Assembly: GCA_003864495.1 (NCBI GenBank)
Contig: ML133410.1
Span: 1,302,268-1,366,267, forward strand
DNA from: Nemopilema nomurai
Lineage: Eukaryota; Cnidaria; Scyphozoa; Rhizostomeae; Rhizostomatidae
DNA length: 64,000 nt
Direction of reading: 5' to 3'
This document shows, one piece after another, positions 1 to 12,800 of the stretch. The notes below the pieces were generated by a model. It was not told where the DNA came from. It ran no database searches and saw nothing but the letters and a program-made list of their open reading frames with translations. The position numbers and the translations under genes were made by a program. Position 1 is the first letter of the stretch, and the number at the start of each line of letters is the position of its first letter.

Positions 1-60
1 GGGACTCCATTCTTCATCAGGTTTGAGATGATGGGAAGCAGATATGCTGCCTAATTGCAA

Positions 61-520
61 AGAGGTGAAGTTGAATATCAATATTATCAATATCAATATC
101 ATCAATATCAATGTCTCAATATCAATATCATCAATATCATCAATATCAATATCATCAATAACAATGTCGCAATATCAATATCATCAATATCATCAATATC
201 ATCAATATCAATGTCTCAATATCAATATCATCAATATCAATATCATCAATATCAATGTCTCAATATCAATATCATCAATATCATCAATATCAATATCATC
301 AATAACAATGTCGCAATATCAATATCATCAATATCATCAATATCAATGTCTCAATATCAATATCATCAATATCAATGTCTCAATATCAATATCATCAATA
401 TCATCAATATCAATATCATCAATAACAATGTCGCAATATCAATATCATCAATATCATCAATATCAATGTCACAATATCAATATCATCAATATCAATGTCT
501 TAATATCAATCCAACCAGCA
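61..520. repeat. AATATC/ATC simple satellite with higher-order period
   Basis: The stretch is built almost wholly from the hexamer AATATC and the 9-mer AATATCATC, punctuated by CAATGTCTC and CAATGTCGC variants. The block that starts at ATGTCTC recurs near positions 111, 254 and 374, so there is a higher-order unit of about 120 bp (one copy spaced about 143 bp). Because the units are multiples of three, long open frames appear in it, but they encode only Asn/Ile/Ser or Gln/Tyr/His runs and are not genes. It lies in what should be an intron of the helicase gene to its right. Confidence 0.9.
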
Positions 521-908
521 CTACATACCCACCTGATATCGGCATTATTTTCAGAATAGGTATAAACATGAGATGCTACAAAACTTATCTTGCTATATTC
601 AATATTTTTGGTCTAGAAGACTAGCAAAGCCTTTGTCTTTGCCAAATTTTTAGAAACCAAGAATAAATCTTTTTCGCTCAGCTACACTTATCGGTTACAA
701 AATATCAGTCAAAGGAACAAAGGTTTGAGGACTTAGAACGCTTTATAACGACCAGCATTTCAGGCCATAGTTTGCTACGCAGGCAAACTTGGAATGGCAT
801 GACTGGTCTACGTAAGAATATCCATCGGCTTCCAATTCAAGTGAAGCAGTTCCAAACAAGCAGCAAAGAGAGCAGAAGAGCCAACCACACATTGGCATCG
901 GAACGTAC
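521..908. other. intronic DNA between satellite and helicase exon
   Basis: This stretch follows the splice donor of the helicase exon (GTACGT on the minus strand). I see no further helicase exon here: the residues expected after the Walker A motif in DEAD-box proteins are not encoded. The downstream exons must lie beyond the left edge of the window. Confidence 0.6.
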
Positions 909-3900
909 CGTCTTGCCAGAACCGGTCTGCGCACACGCCATGACGTCACGACCATGACAAACCGCGGGCAGGACACTCTTCTGGACGGGGGTCGGTGTTT
1001 TGTACTTGGCTCTTCTGAGGTTGTCCATGCACACCTGATGCAAGTCCGACTCTTCAAATGTACTTATTGTCTTTGGAGGATCCTTTCCGGTGACCTCGAA
1101 AGGAATTTTGTCGTACTTTTCGAAATTGATTCCTTGGTGGCACGTGTCGTCGAAAATTTCTTCCTCGTTCTCAGGAGGAGGCGGAGGAACGTAGATGACA
1201 GGAGCACGGGCTGAAAACAAAAGCAAGAGTAAAGGTGAGGTTAGGCCCATCACGGGCGATCAATTTGAAAAACGGCAACAGCCTAGATTTACCAGCAAAT
1301 TCGTCCGCAATATCAAATAGATACAGAAAAGGAGCACAATACCCGCAAATCCTGCTCCAAAGGAGAAGTTCTCATTCATTTCTCCATCTTCGATAAAAAT
1401 ACCATCATCCTTCGATTCACTGCCATTTGAAACAAACCTGTTTGGAAGGACAAATGAAATGAAAAATGAAGTTTTGGAGCCAGCAGTTTTCAAATATGCA
1501 AAACACCCATATATTGAATGTGAAGAGTTAACTCTCCCTAAAACGACATAGTCACATCACATCTACTTGCCTACCAGTCACGTACATAAATGATACAAAA
1601 AATGATGCTAGGATAATAAGTGTTGCCTATTCAAAACCCACTGCAAGAATAAATACCCTAAGATGCATACCTTGATTGACTGCCTGACTCGGCACCCGCT
1701 TTCATTCCTGAAATCAATGAAATAATCAGTCAATACTTAGAAGTCCCATTATTCAGAACAGCAGCGGAAAACTCCTTTGTCGATCTCAATCACCCCCAAA
1801 AAAGAGGGTCGAAATGACAAGCAGAACGAGTGCCACGCGCAATGCACAACATCCTGGTACAACTATTCAGCACGAATCGAGAGGAAGGAACACATTAGAA
1901 TAAATATTGGAAAGTATGGAGAGCTGCCATATGAGAGGTGAGGGCAAAGAAATCAATAAAAGTAGAGAATGGAAGTGAGGCTTTGAATGATTATGAGGCA
2001 GTGACAGTGCCTTGAATACGCCTGCTTCTAACACAATCGCAGATTATTTTCTCCCGACTATTTCTCCCCAGTTTAACAACCCACCTGACTGTCCCCATGG
2101 CTTTCCAGCAGGCGCGGCAGATGACCCATTGTTGAAAGACGTCGCATTGCCTTCAGAACTGCCATTTGGCCGGCCCCATGGCCTTGCCGAGTTCGTCTCT
2201 TGAGAGTTATTGGCAGCATTATTGCTTCGGTTTTCCTTCAAAGATACTCGCAGTCTTTTCCCCATATATTCAAAACCATCAAATTTTTCTACAGCATTCT
2301 TCGCTTCGTTTTCCGAATCGTATGTTACAAAGCTTGAGAGAAAATTTTAGTAGGTTAACCGAAGAGCCCAAGAAAAGCTGAATTTATTTTATCTATCATC
2401 AGCAACACTAAAATCTGTCGTTAAGCAGTCAAAAACATAACTGTATCATGCTTCTCAAGATTCGTTTGTACAAAGGAAAAACGATTAGCAACTTACGCAA
2501 GAGTGATATCCATCCCGTCCCTCGGAGGAAGTACTTTCAAGTTTGTGACCTGTCCAACTGCGGAAAGCATATCCCGGAATTCGTCCTAAAAAGTCATACA
2601 TAATTGACTTCTTTTAAACATTTTAAAAGAAATTCCTTTTCAGCCTGGTTCGTTAATCAGTCAATAGAAAATATCTTGAAATATTTCTAAATATCTAATG
2701 ATTTGGTAATAAAAATTTGAGTAAAAGCGATCAAAACAGTTTTCGAAACTCAGAAGATGGTTTTACGAAATTATGAACAACGCTAAAATAAGATTCTAGG
2801 CAAGCTTTCTTTTGTGCACTTACCTCATTGACAGATGCAGGACAGCATCGAACTTGCAATTCCCCTCGCCCCCCTTTCTGAACTCTGTCCCCAGCCATGC
2901 CCCCTTCTTGCCTGCCGAAACCTCTTCCACTAGAGCTTTTGTCAGTTTCCTCAATTCTGAGCTTCTTTCCTTCGATCTCATAGTCATTGAAGTTTTCAAC
3001 AGCTTTCAAAACTTCCTCGTTGCTCGAAAATGTTACAAACCTAAAAATTTCGAAAATACATAGGTTTGAAGGACTGTCACAGAAAGTAGATCTTGAAAGA
3101 ACGAAAGTAGAAGCCCAAGACAAACATGCATTGTTTTAAGCACAAGAGGACAAATTGCTGAGCGGTTCATTGCTGTCATTGATGCGTTAGACTACTTCTA
3201 TCAGTGAAGTACTTGATTTAATTGATTAATTTATTGATTAAGTCATTTTAATATTTTGTAAAAAAAACCCGTATCACACGTAAGAAAATTTGCAGGTTGA
3301 GACAAAAGTTTCACTGGAGTGATAGTTATCCGTGTTAAAACAATCAATAGCAGCAAAACCTCAAGAATGTGACAATTTGGCTTGTTAGTGACTTTGTATT
3401 ACATTTAGGGTGCAAACAGCAGAGGTCTTGAGAAAACAATGGACCAAAGCAAAAACAAGAAGAAGTCAGAACTTTTCCACTCATGTTGTTGATTTTAGAA
3501 GGTAACAATTAATTGGTTGTAATGCAAAAAATACTCATTAAATCAAGATACCCCAGAGTGATGTCTCTCCCATCTCGAGCTGGAAGAACTTTTACTCGCT
3601 GGATGCTTCCAGCAGCTTCAAAAAGATTTCTCATGTCATCCTAAAGGAAACAACCAATGATCAAGCTTTGTTAATAAACTGATATTATGATAGATGTGAC
3701 TGTGACTGAAGGAGACGTGACTAGCCTCCAGCTCTCCTAAATCAAGATTACCAGTTTTATTATTTGCTCAAAACCCTGTATTAACAGAAATTAACTATTT
3801 GAGAAATGACAGTGATAAAAGTATACCATTGAAACTAACCTCATTCAGAGATGCCGGCCAAGAAAAGACCTTAATCTGGTTGGATGAGTTGTTGCCTGCC

Positions 3901-5917
3901 TGGAGTCTTTCTGGCTGTCTTTTGTTGTCTGCATCATCCATCTCAACCCTGATGCGCCTGCCTTCAACCTCATGACCATTGAGTTGTGACACAGCTGTTT
4001 GAGCTTCATTGCTTGTTCCAAATGTCACAAAACTAAAAGACAGCTAGTTTTATGCTGACAAAGATCAAGATGGTAATTACAAGGCAGCAAACTCTCCACA
4101 AAATGATGTAATAACTTGTAAGCATTCTTCATTTTCTATTTATTTAGTAGGCTAACAAGTAAATAACAATTGAGCAATGAATCATCGCAGTTCACATAAA
4201 AGCATGATGGACAGGAGAATGCTACTTGCTCAGAAGTTTTCATTGGCATCATCAACAAAAACCATTCCAAATCAAAACAGTGCACTATGGCACATCAGTT
4301 CAAATCTTTAATCAGCAGTTCAAATCATTGGATCAAAAATAATTAATCGAAATTACAAAGAGGACTCTTCGTCATTTTTAAACTTAACACTTATCATTTT
4401 ACAGTGCTGTAACATTGCTCAACTTATTCAAAAATTGGAGAATAGTCGAGTAAATTCTGTATGAAAATTTGTATGAAAGTTTGTCTTGCATAAAGTCTGT
4501 ATGAAATGCATCTGTCATAATTTTGCAAATTTCACAGAGATGGAGGTCATATACCCCTAAAGGTCATGCACAAGTGCTTCCAACTGAAATGCAAAGCCTA
4601 CTTAATCTGGAATGGCAGCCATGTGAAGTATCTGCATTTCAAAATCTCATGATTTCATCATATGCATCAAAGCTTGCCATTAGTACAATAACTGCAAAAT
4701 GATAAATACTAGGTTGGCACTAAACTCACCACAGGGTAATATCTCTCCCTTCCCTTGGAGTCAACATTCTTGCTCTTTTTAGCTCCCCAATCTCTGAAAA
4801 CATTAACTTCAAATCATCCTATGAGCAAAAAAGGTCACTTATTGAAGGAGTTCAACAAGTGCTTAATGACTTCATTAGTAAAAAAACAAGTAGTTACGTG
4901 AGTAAATATTAGTGCATCCAACAATATGGTCAGCTTTCGACACATTGAAGAACAAATACAGCACAAGAAAATGTTTCTTTTGATTGCGCTGAACCAAAAC
5001 ACATACACATTAAAGTTTAATCACTAAAGCAAGCAGATGCTTGCATGAAAATGAATCCTGAATGTTTAGAGAACATATGTCTTGAAATGGGTAAATGATA
5101 AATTGAAGAAATCAAGAGTGAGAGAGCCACTCTCAAGGCCTTGTGCTATCGATTCCTTGATCCTCAAGACCCCAATTAGGATGGGATTTTCTCAGGTTCT
5201 GTCTCCTTTGCAACAGGTATAAAAATAAACAGAATGACTGGATTTTATGATTCAATGCAAAAGTGCTGTGGTGTCATTTGAAATTCCATTTGGTAATGGT
5301 GGTCTGATATACCGCTTACTTCAGTTGCAGTTGCTGGCCAAAACGTGACTTTCACTTGATTTCCACCTTCTGCGTTGTTGTTGTCTGCATTTCCAAAGCC
5401 CCTGTTGTTGTGAAATCCATTTGAGGTTGTACTCTGCTTTTCTTTAGCATTCATCAACCAAGGGCTTGGCGTGCCACCAGCTTCCCCACAACTAGAGTGC
5501 ATTTTTTCAGATAAAAGCCAATATTTTCTCGAACAAAATAATTTTTAGATTAAAGCAATAAAAAAGCTTAATTTAGTTGGTCAGGTTTGTGGATGATGAC
5601 ATTGATGACAATGATGATGACAACGATGATGACAACGATGATGACAACGATGATGACAACAATGATGACGATAATTGTGATGGATCATGATTTTCCATCA
5701 TGATTACCAGAACAAAGATGAAAAGTACATTCTAAAATAACAGCATTAGTTAACAGCCTGATTGGAAAAACACTATTGCATAAATAAATTCTGTTGTTGG
5801 AAAAGTGATTGCAATATGCACTGGCTGCAGTCTCAGAGAAACACAATTGGCCAGCACTCACCCATTTTGTGGAACGTCAGGGGCAGAGGCACTCATCATC
5901 TTCCATGGTGGTGGCAT
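909..5917 (-). CDS. Triple-RRM plus Vasa-like DEAD-box RNA helicase (5' part; C-terminus outside window)
   Basis: Eleven coding exons (minus) join in phase: 5917-5862, 5491-5320, 4818-4730, 4032-3840, 3640-3552, 3040-2824, 2585-2497, 2332-2085, 1707-1671, 1437-1343, 1210-909, giving 529 codons. Residues about 65-330 hold three RRM-like repeats. Each has an RNP2-like strand ([24 protein letters not shown]), a helix/strand exon of exactly 89 nt ending in RDITL or MDITL, and an RNP1-like strand (FVTFGTS, FVTFSSN, FVTYDSE). A Gly/Asn/Ser-rich linker follows, then at 429-529 a Vasa/DDX4-type start: [21 protein letters not shown], the Q motif PTPVQK and Walker A AQTGSGKT. Known family role: ATP-dependent RNA remodelling, and Vasa proteins act in germline/stem-cell granules. 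Vasa N-termini usually carry RGG or CCHC zinc knuckles; none is seen here. The start codon MPPPW is chosen because it reads in phase into exon 2. The DEAD motif itself is outside the window. Confidence 0.8.
5592..5676. repeat. 12-bp microsatellite GATGATGACAAC
   Basis: Roughly seven imperfect copies of GATGATGACAAC lie in the first intron of the RRM-helicase gene. It is a simple tandem repeat with no sign of coding use. Confidence 0.85.
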
Positions 5918-6846
5918 TTTGGTGTTCTGTCCTTTTTTATCTGTTAGAAAGTATGCAAATCACTTGCAACAAATTGTAATTCTCATTTCTTTGCTTTTCC
6001 AGAGTTTTCAAAGCTCCTAATGTAAATCGATTTTTCTACCAATGTTAATTTACGATCTGTTTTTAGATTAAAAAAAAATGGAAATTAATCAACGAACTCG
6101 GTGGATAATCTAAATATGTTTTATTTCATCATGCCCAAGGTAATGGATGACAGTCATTTGCATATAACGTGTCTAAATTTTGCCCTCGCTTGTTGATTTT
6201 ATCTTTTAGATCTAATGCCAATCCTGCGTAAAAATAGTTAAATATTTTACAACAGTAGGCTTTGGAATAAGGAACTTACCACAAAACATCATAAGAAATC
6301 TGGACGTCAAAGCAAGGGGGCGCATGAATCAGCTGATTAAAAGCAAGGCCCATTTAGCATTTGCAAACTGCCAATCGAGGATCAGTCGGAGAAACTCAAT
6401 AGCCGAAGCAAAAGTAAATTGTTGAAATACTCAATATGAAAAAATATGATCCTAGTAAACAGTTATCCTCTTTTTGAATTCTAACTTGGAATCGAAGCTC
6501 CAAGCTTGCACACGACCACACGATCTGGCGTTAAATTCGACGATATTTAATCTTTGTCGGTGAAAGAAGATCAAAGCAAAAAGTCGGCCTTATAGAGAAA
6601 TAGTAAGATGATCATTTAGATAAGTCAATCACAGGAATGGTTCACCTTAATGAAAAATTCTCTTTGAACCAGTGCCTTCCACACGTGCAAATGGGAGAAA
6701 CATTCCGTTCCAGGACCGGAAAACAATATCATCTAGCCTCTTTTGAGGACACTGTCAGCCTCGTTTTCAAACTGCATTTCAACTGCTATGGCAACAGTAA
6801 ATGAAAATGGTGAACAAGTAATCCAAAATTCATCCCAAAATTAAGA
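5918..6846. promoter_or_regulatory. Divergent promoter region between RRM-helicase and DNAI3
   Basis: About 0.93 kb separates the start codons of two divergently transcribed genes, so both promoters must lie here. I see no convincing TATA box in a fixed place, no repeat and no extra gene. The 5' untranslated exons of either gene could not be placed. A co-regulated bidirectional promoter is an inference from geometry only. Confidence 0.5.
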
Positions 6847-9800
6847 ATGCCTGAGGATCCAACGGAGAAGTCAATGTCAACTACGGACATTTCCATAGAA
6901 AGAGCAGACGATGAAGAAGAAGTTCCACCTGAATATGCCTTTCCTTTGTTTCTGACCTCAAAAACTCAAGAGATATTTTCTTGTAAAGTCGACAAAGATG
7001 TCACTGCTGAAAATCCTCTGCAACTAATCAAGAAAGAAGACATACTTCTTGACTTTAAAGAGCGAGCAGCGATCTCCGACTTTCATCCTGCAAAGGCCAT
7101 CATACAGGTTTTGAAATTATATAAAGCTTAATTGAGATCTTCACCTTTGAAGTTCATTTAGTAAAGCTTTGAGATAACTCAAGACATATTTTGACTGGAT
7201 GGCTGGAATCTTGTGTGGTATTTTGAGTTTCATAGCCAAGCACTGCCATAGAAGCACATATGAAGTCTCCCTCATTGGCACTCAAAACATCTGATTGAGT
7301 CTTAAAAACTATTCTTTAGCCTTGGAATATTGATTTTCTGCTATACAAGTGACATGAAACTTTTTCAGTTAATTTTGAGGTTGGTGTGCTGTCAAATTTT
7401 TCCATTTTTCAAGGGTTACCCTGGTGATGAGCTGTTGATGGTCTATGACCCTCTTTTCAAATATGGACAAAACTTCTTTTTAATCACTACTGAAGAGGGC
7501 AAGGAGCAAGTTTTGAATGTAAGATTGGTATTGACTTGTTGTTAAACATAGTCGTAATACATTTATGTACTATTTTTCTATGTTAGAGATATTAGAAATC
7601 TTGCAAGCTTTGCTATGAAGTGCAGACTTGATATTTTGAAAATCATTTAGAGTTCATGTATAATGTTCAAAAGATTGTTAGTTAATGTGGAAATATGCAT
7701 TCTTCTTACTTGAAGTAACATGGTGTCAAATTTGAATCCATGTGAATTCTTTTGTTGCAGTGAAAGTTTCAAATATCCTACAGAAAACTAAAGTGCATTA
7801 TAATTTGAGTTAAGCAAAAATACACTTTCAAAGAACAAAGAGCAACTCTTGCAATTGGTAATTCCTTGCCAATAGCTTAATATCAGTATCAATTACCCTA
7901 AGACTAGGTTTAGGACGTCTCAGTGTGAGAGATGGCTCAGTGGTTAGAGGTGCTGACATGACCAAACTTTCACCCAAAATGAGGAGAGTTGCCAGCTCTC
8001 TGTAATTCCAGGCATAAGGAATAATGAGGTGTGGTCACATCGAGAGGAAGGACCAGGACACTGCTTGATAAGCTTAAGCTTCTCAGTGTCCTCAAACTAC
8101 CTTCAGATGCAAGGTAGAAACAAATCAAATCAAGTCTGTTCTACCACCTTCTCTCATTTTTTAATATGTTCATTATATGTTTCTTATATGAAGTCATGTG
8201 CTACTTTTCAGCCCCCAGAGCCAATCTCTGAAGTTGAACAGTCTTCTGAAACAACTGCTCCTGTCCCTGTTATCAAATCCCCAAAACCATGGATCTCTCT
8301 TGGCAGTGAGGATGAAATTCTTGCTCAAAGTATCATCTGTTCAAGAGAAAAGGTATTTGCTGCATTAGAAAACATTGCATTTCACTTTTTTATGCTGTTG
8401 GATAGATTCTTTTTCATTCCCATCCTATTAACATGGCTGCTCAAGGTCATAAAATGGTGTATAAGTGCTATGCTTTCTCTCCGCTGATATTGAAAACCTT
8501 TTCTATGTTTGCCACTGCTTTCAATAAAGCAGAAAAGCTGGTACAGATGTGTTATGATGCAAATGTGAGTATCAGTGGACAAAAACGAGAGCATTAGGTT
8601 AGCAGTGCAGTATGGATTTAGAAAAGATAAGACAATCATGTATGGACCTCAAAATGTTCCTCTTGCCCAAATGCATTTTGAATTGTATATTTAACATATA
8701 TTGCATTAATATAGGTTGGATTTTAACGTTGCATATACCTGATTTTTATTTTTTTCTGCAGTTGCATTCTACCAGTTTTCCAAATAGGAAAATCCATGAC
8801 TTTTTCTATTGTACCATGAAGTACCAAATTTTGAAAAAATTGGATTTCTTTCTTTAACAAAACTTTTGTCTGTTGATAACCATTGTGAATAACCTTGATT
8901 TAAATATGAAGCATCCCATCATTTAAACAAATGCTAGCATGTGATTATGCGATCATGTGAGTCATGAGGTCAAACAAGAATCCTTGTGTTGAATTTGTCG
9001 TATTAGCCAACTTACTTAGTATGGAAAAAAGACTTGTTTAGTGTGATTAGTTGAAAGGATCTTCTCAAAGTAGAATAGCGGAGTGTCAGTTGAAAACCAA
9101 TTTGACTCTTATAGACAGCTGTGTTTTAACAAGATTCAACTGCAGTCACACTTTTAATTTGTTATGCAAGAGATGAAGCCATCACCCTTTTGTTGTCCTC
9201 TTATCTTGTCATCCTGTTGCACTTTTCTTTAAAGTTTTCCCTAGATCTTAGAGGAAAGATTTTCAATTGTTGAATTTTTTCGTTTTAGGTATCGTTCTGG
9301 ATTCAGCGAAAACGACGAGATTTCGGATCGCAGATTGAGTTTTCTGATAGAAACTCATCTGATGTAAAAGACAGTTCGATAGACTACCCTGGCTATGAAG
9401 ATGAAAGTTTCGATTTAAACATGATGGAGCTGGAAAAAGCTATTCAGGTTGGTTATATTGAAAAATGTTGTCTTCACAAGTATTGTACGCTCTCCCTTGT
9501 ACCTCAGATTTTTGTGGATGTAACAACAATATGACCATATCATGCAATATCTTTTCATTAGTATAATTTCTTGTGCTTTGGCAAAGGTGCCACTTTTAGC
9601 CGTTTTTTATTGTCAGTAGACCCTTCCTTGTCCATTTACGCATCAGGCATTCCCAACCCAAGACGCTATAGTACCGCAAATTGCCTATTGCGTAAACAGG
9701 ATTCAAGTCCAGGCTTACCAAGGTGTCCAATGTGGAATACAATCATTAGGCTGCTTTGCTTCAAATGTTGCGGCTCATCTTTTCACTAAGACCTAGGGTA

Positions 9801-12800
9801 TTTTGCTAATGTATTGATTCATGCATTGATAGATGCTTTGTTGTATGTTTCAGAATGTCTCTACCCACGAAGATGCGTCCAGCCAGACGGAATGGTTTGT
9901 ACACAGCATTACTTCATTTTGTTTAGAAATGCATCCTCATTACATAATACTTAACTGTTATTTGCTTCTATGAGCATTGAAATGAACAAGTTAGAAGGTG
10001 TTGTAGCATATTTTGTAGCATGGTCTTGTTGCTTCTCGATTGTTATACTTTCTATAGCTCAGACCTATATCTATATATTTTCTCTTCCGTTCATCACACT
10101 GTCACTCACTTTTTCTACCGTCTGTCTCTTTCCCCTATACTTCCTCTTCTTTATTTCTTCTTCTTCTAAAAGGCTTATACCGAGTTCTTCTTTGCCAGTA
10201 AACCTAAGACCCGAATCAGTTTTCCATATCACAATTACATTTTGATCGATTTAATCAAATGCTTGATTGCTTTGAAATGTTCAACAGTTTCATACCGTGC
10301 TGCTACCTTCCAGGCCTAGACCACGAAATGCGAATGTCCAATATGAGCCTAGGACGTTCAGCGCGGAGCAAATTCAAGAGAAAGTGACCGCGAAAGATTT
10401 GAAAGACTTTGTATCAGATGTGTCCGACAGGTTTGAAGCAACTTGCTTCTCTTTAAAAGATAAACAAATATTGGAAAATAATTGCTCCTACCCTATTAAT
10501 ACCTGGGCAAGGTTTTCATGAACATGATGCTTTTGCAAACTTTGTAACTTTTGCAAAGAGAGAGACTTCCGAAATGTTTCAGGGAAGAATAGCGTGAAGC
10601 TGAAAAAAACCTATGCTGCATTTGAGTTGAGCAATACCGTCAAAATGTAGGTCTTATGCTACTGTATTTTTTGGAAACGTTACACAATTCCATTTCAACG
10701 CCGCATTAACACTCATAATAATATTTTTTGCACCCATAGATTTGAACTTGCTCTTCAGCATAATGAGACTATTGACATTTTTGTCGATGACTATTACCTA
10801 CTGACCAATGAAGATAGCACCTTTGGTTCGAAATCAGACAACCACTTAAAGGTAGTAACACGTAGATGGTTGTTTACTGGTCTTTTTGTACTGTTTTTGA
10901 AGCTCTTTGTTATCATTTGGCCCTGGATCTACATTTTCGAGGGTTTTTGTCTGATCTCGTTCCCAACAATCGCTACTGCATTTCTCACTTAAAGCTACAG
11001 CTTTCAGTACCTTTTATGTACCAGAAAGAGGCTACATAGCGGAATATTTGTTTATTTTGTGGGTGTCTTTTTTATGTAAACCGCGTACTAGTTAAAAGAG
11101 CTCGCTTGGAAAGACATTGTTTATAAGACCTTAGACGTGATTGTGTCACCCGTTGTACAGTGATATCCTGCAGAAAGGTTTCTTATTGTAGTCTTATCTA
11201 ACAAAGGAAGGCAAACTTTGAACAATCTGTCTGGGTTTCAGGCGTACATTAAACTATGAAATGCGAAAATTGCAGGTTTTAGAATGCCTTAATGACTTTT
11301 GCAACATTTAATACTTGCTATTGGGTTTTTTATTATTCAATGATGTTTTCTTCTTATTAATAATTATAAATGCTGGATTCAGGAGTACAAAGCTGTGAAA
11401 GGTCTTATGTGCTTTTTTACGTAATTGCCCACAAGCAAATTTTCCAAAGCCAACCATAATCTATGTAAACTTTCGATTGAATTCTATGCAGAGACGATTT
11501 CCTTTGATGATATCCTTCTTCCCTTTCATTCGCTTTTTTGAAGATACCTTTCTCACAATTCCATTTTCAAGCATGTTGGCTTTCTTAACAGGAATACCAG
11601 TCCTTCACTGATTTGAAGTTCAGCAAGAACAAAGCGATTACAAAAATACAATGGCATCCGAAAATTAGAGGTTCGAGTTTAGTTATCTTTTTGGCAACAT
11701 GCGTACTTTTGTTGACGCCTCTTTTCCATATGGCCATAAGGATCATTTCAACAGAGCGTCATGTTTCAACATCCTTTCTTATGATTTGCTCCTACCCCTT
11801 GAGCCAATATGATTACTTGCAATTTTTGCTTCCCTTTCACTCCATCTTTCCGTTAAGCATCCTTCATTGCTTCTTTTGCCCCAATATTCCTTGAAAGACG
11901 CTCACGGGAATGATCTCTTTCTTGTGTTTCAGGACTCATTGCAGTGTCATGCGCAGAGCAGATGTCCTTTGATGAGAGAATCGACAACTATTCTCGTATT
12001 CTCATGAACCCCAGCTTCATTCTCCTATGGAGTTTTGCAGACCCAATTCATCCCCTAGTAAGTGGTCCTTGCTTCACAGGCTCTTTAAGAATTCCTTTGC
12101 TCCGATTCTTCAGCAATAAGTATTGTAATTTGAGTAGAATTATGTGAAGTTCCTGTTATCAATGACTTTTTTCCTGATTTGATTTTAAATTAACTTCCAG
12201 ACCCACGTGGAGTGGTTTTGAATAATTGGAAGCCTATGACCTCATCACTCCAAATGTGCTGTTAGCGAGTGATTTAGCCTAGCTCTCAATGCAAACAGTC
12301 AATAACCAAACTCTCTTTCTTCTAGCTGCTGATGGAAGCCCCTGACGATATTCTCTGCTTCCAATTCAACCCCTCCAACCCAAACATCGTTGCCGCCGGC
12401 TGCATCAACGGCCAGGTTGGTTCTCATCAGTGGCATCGACAGTCAACTTGTTTACAGGGCATTCCAATTTTTCCTAGGCGTAACCGATAGCTTAGGGAGT
12501 ATCAAATAGACCAGCATATATACGATTGGTTGCGATACAGTTTATTGCGTTGCGATTGGTTGCGATACAATTGATTGCGTTGCGATTGGTTGCGATACAA
12601 TTGATTGTGTTGCGATTTGATTGATTGCGATTTGATTAGTTGCGTTATGATTGATTGCGATGCGCGTCACTTTGTTGCTAGAAACGCAGGTACTCTTCGT
12701 AATGAAAAAGATGGACATAAAGCGTCCAGTTATTTGCACCACATTCCCAAGCAGACTGGCTCAAATGAAATGAACAACAACTGCCCAAACTACCACAAAC

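Noticed and set aside
44..624. Two overlapping open frames of 171 and 189 codons
   Set aside because: They are translations of the AATATC/ATC satellite; composition is only Ile/Asn/Ser or Gln/Tyr/His and no start context or domain supports a gene.
9620..9730. B-box-like GATTCAAGTCC suggesting a tRNA gene
   Set aside because: No A-box at the right distance and no cloverleaf could be folded by eye.
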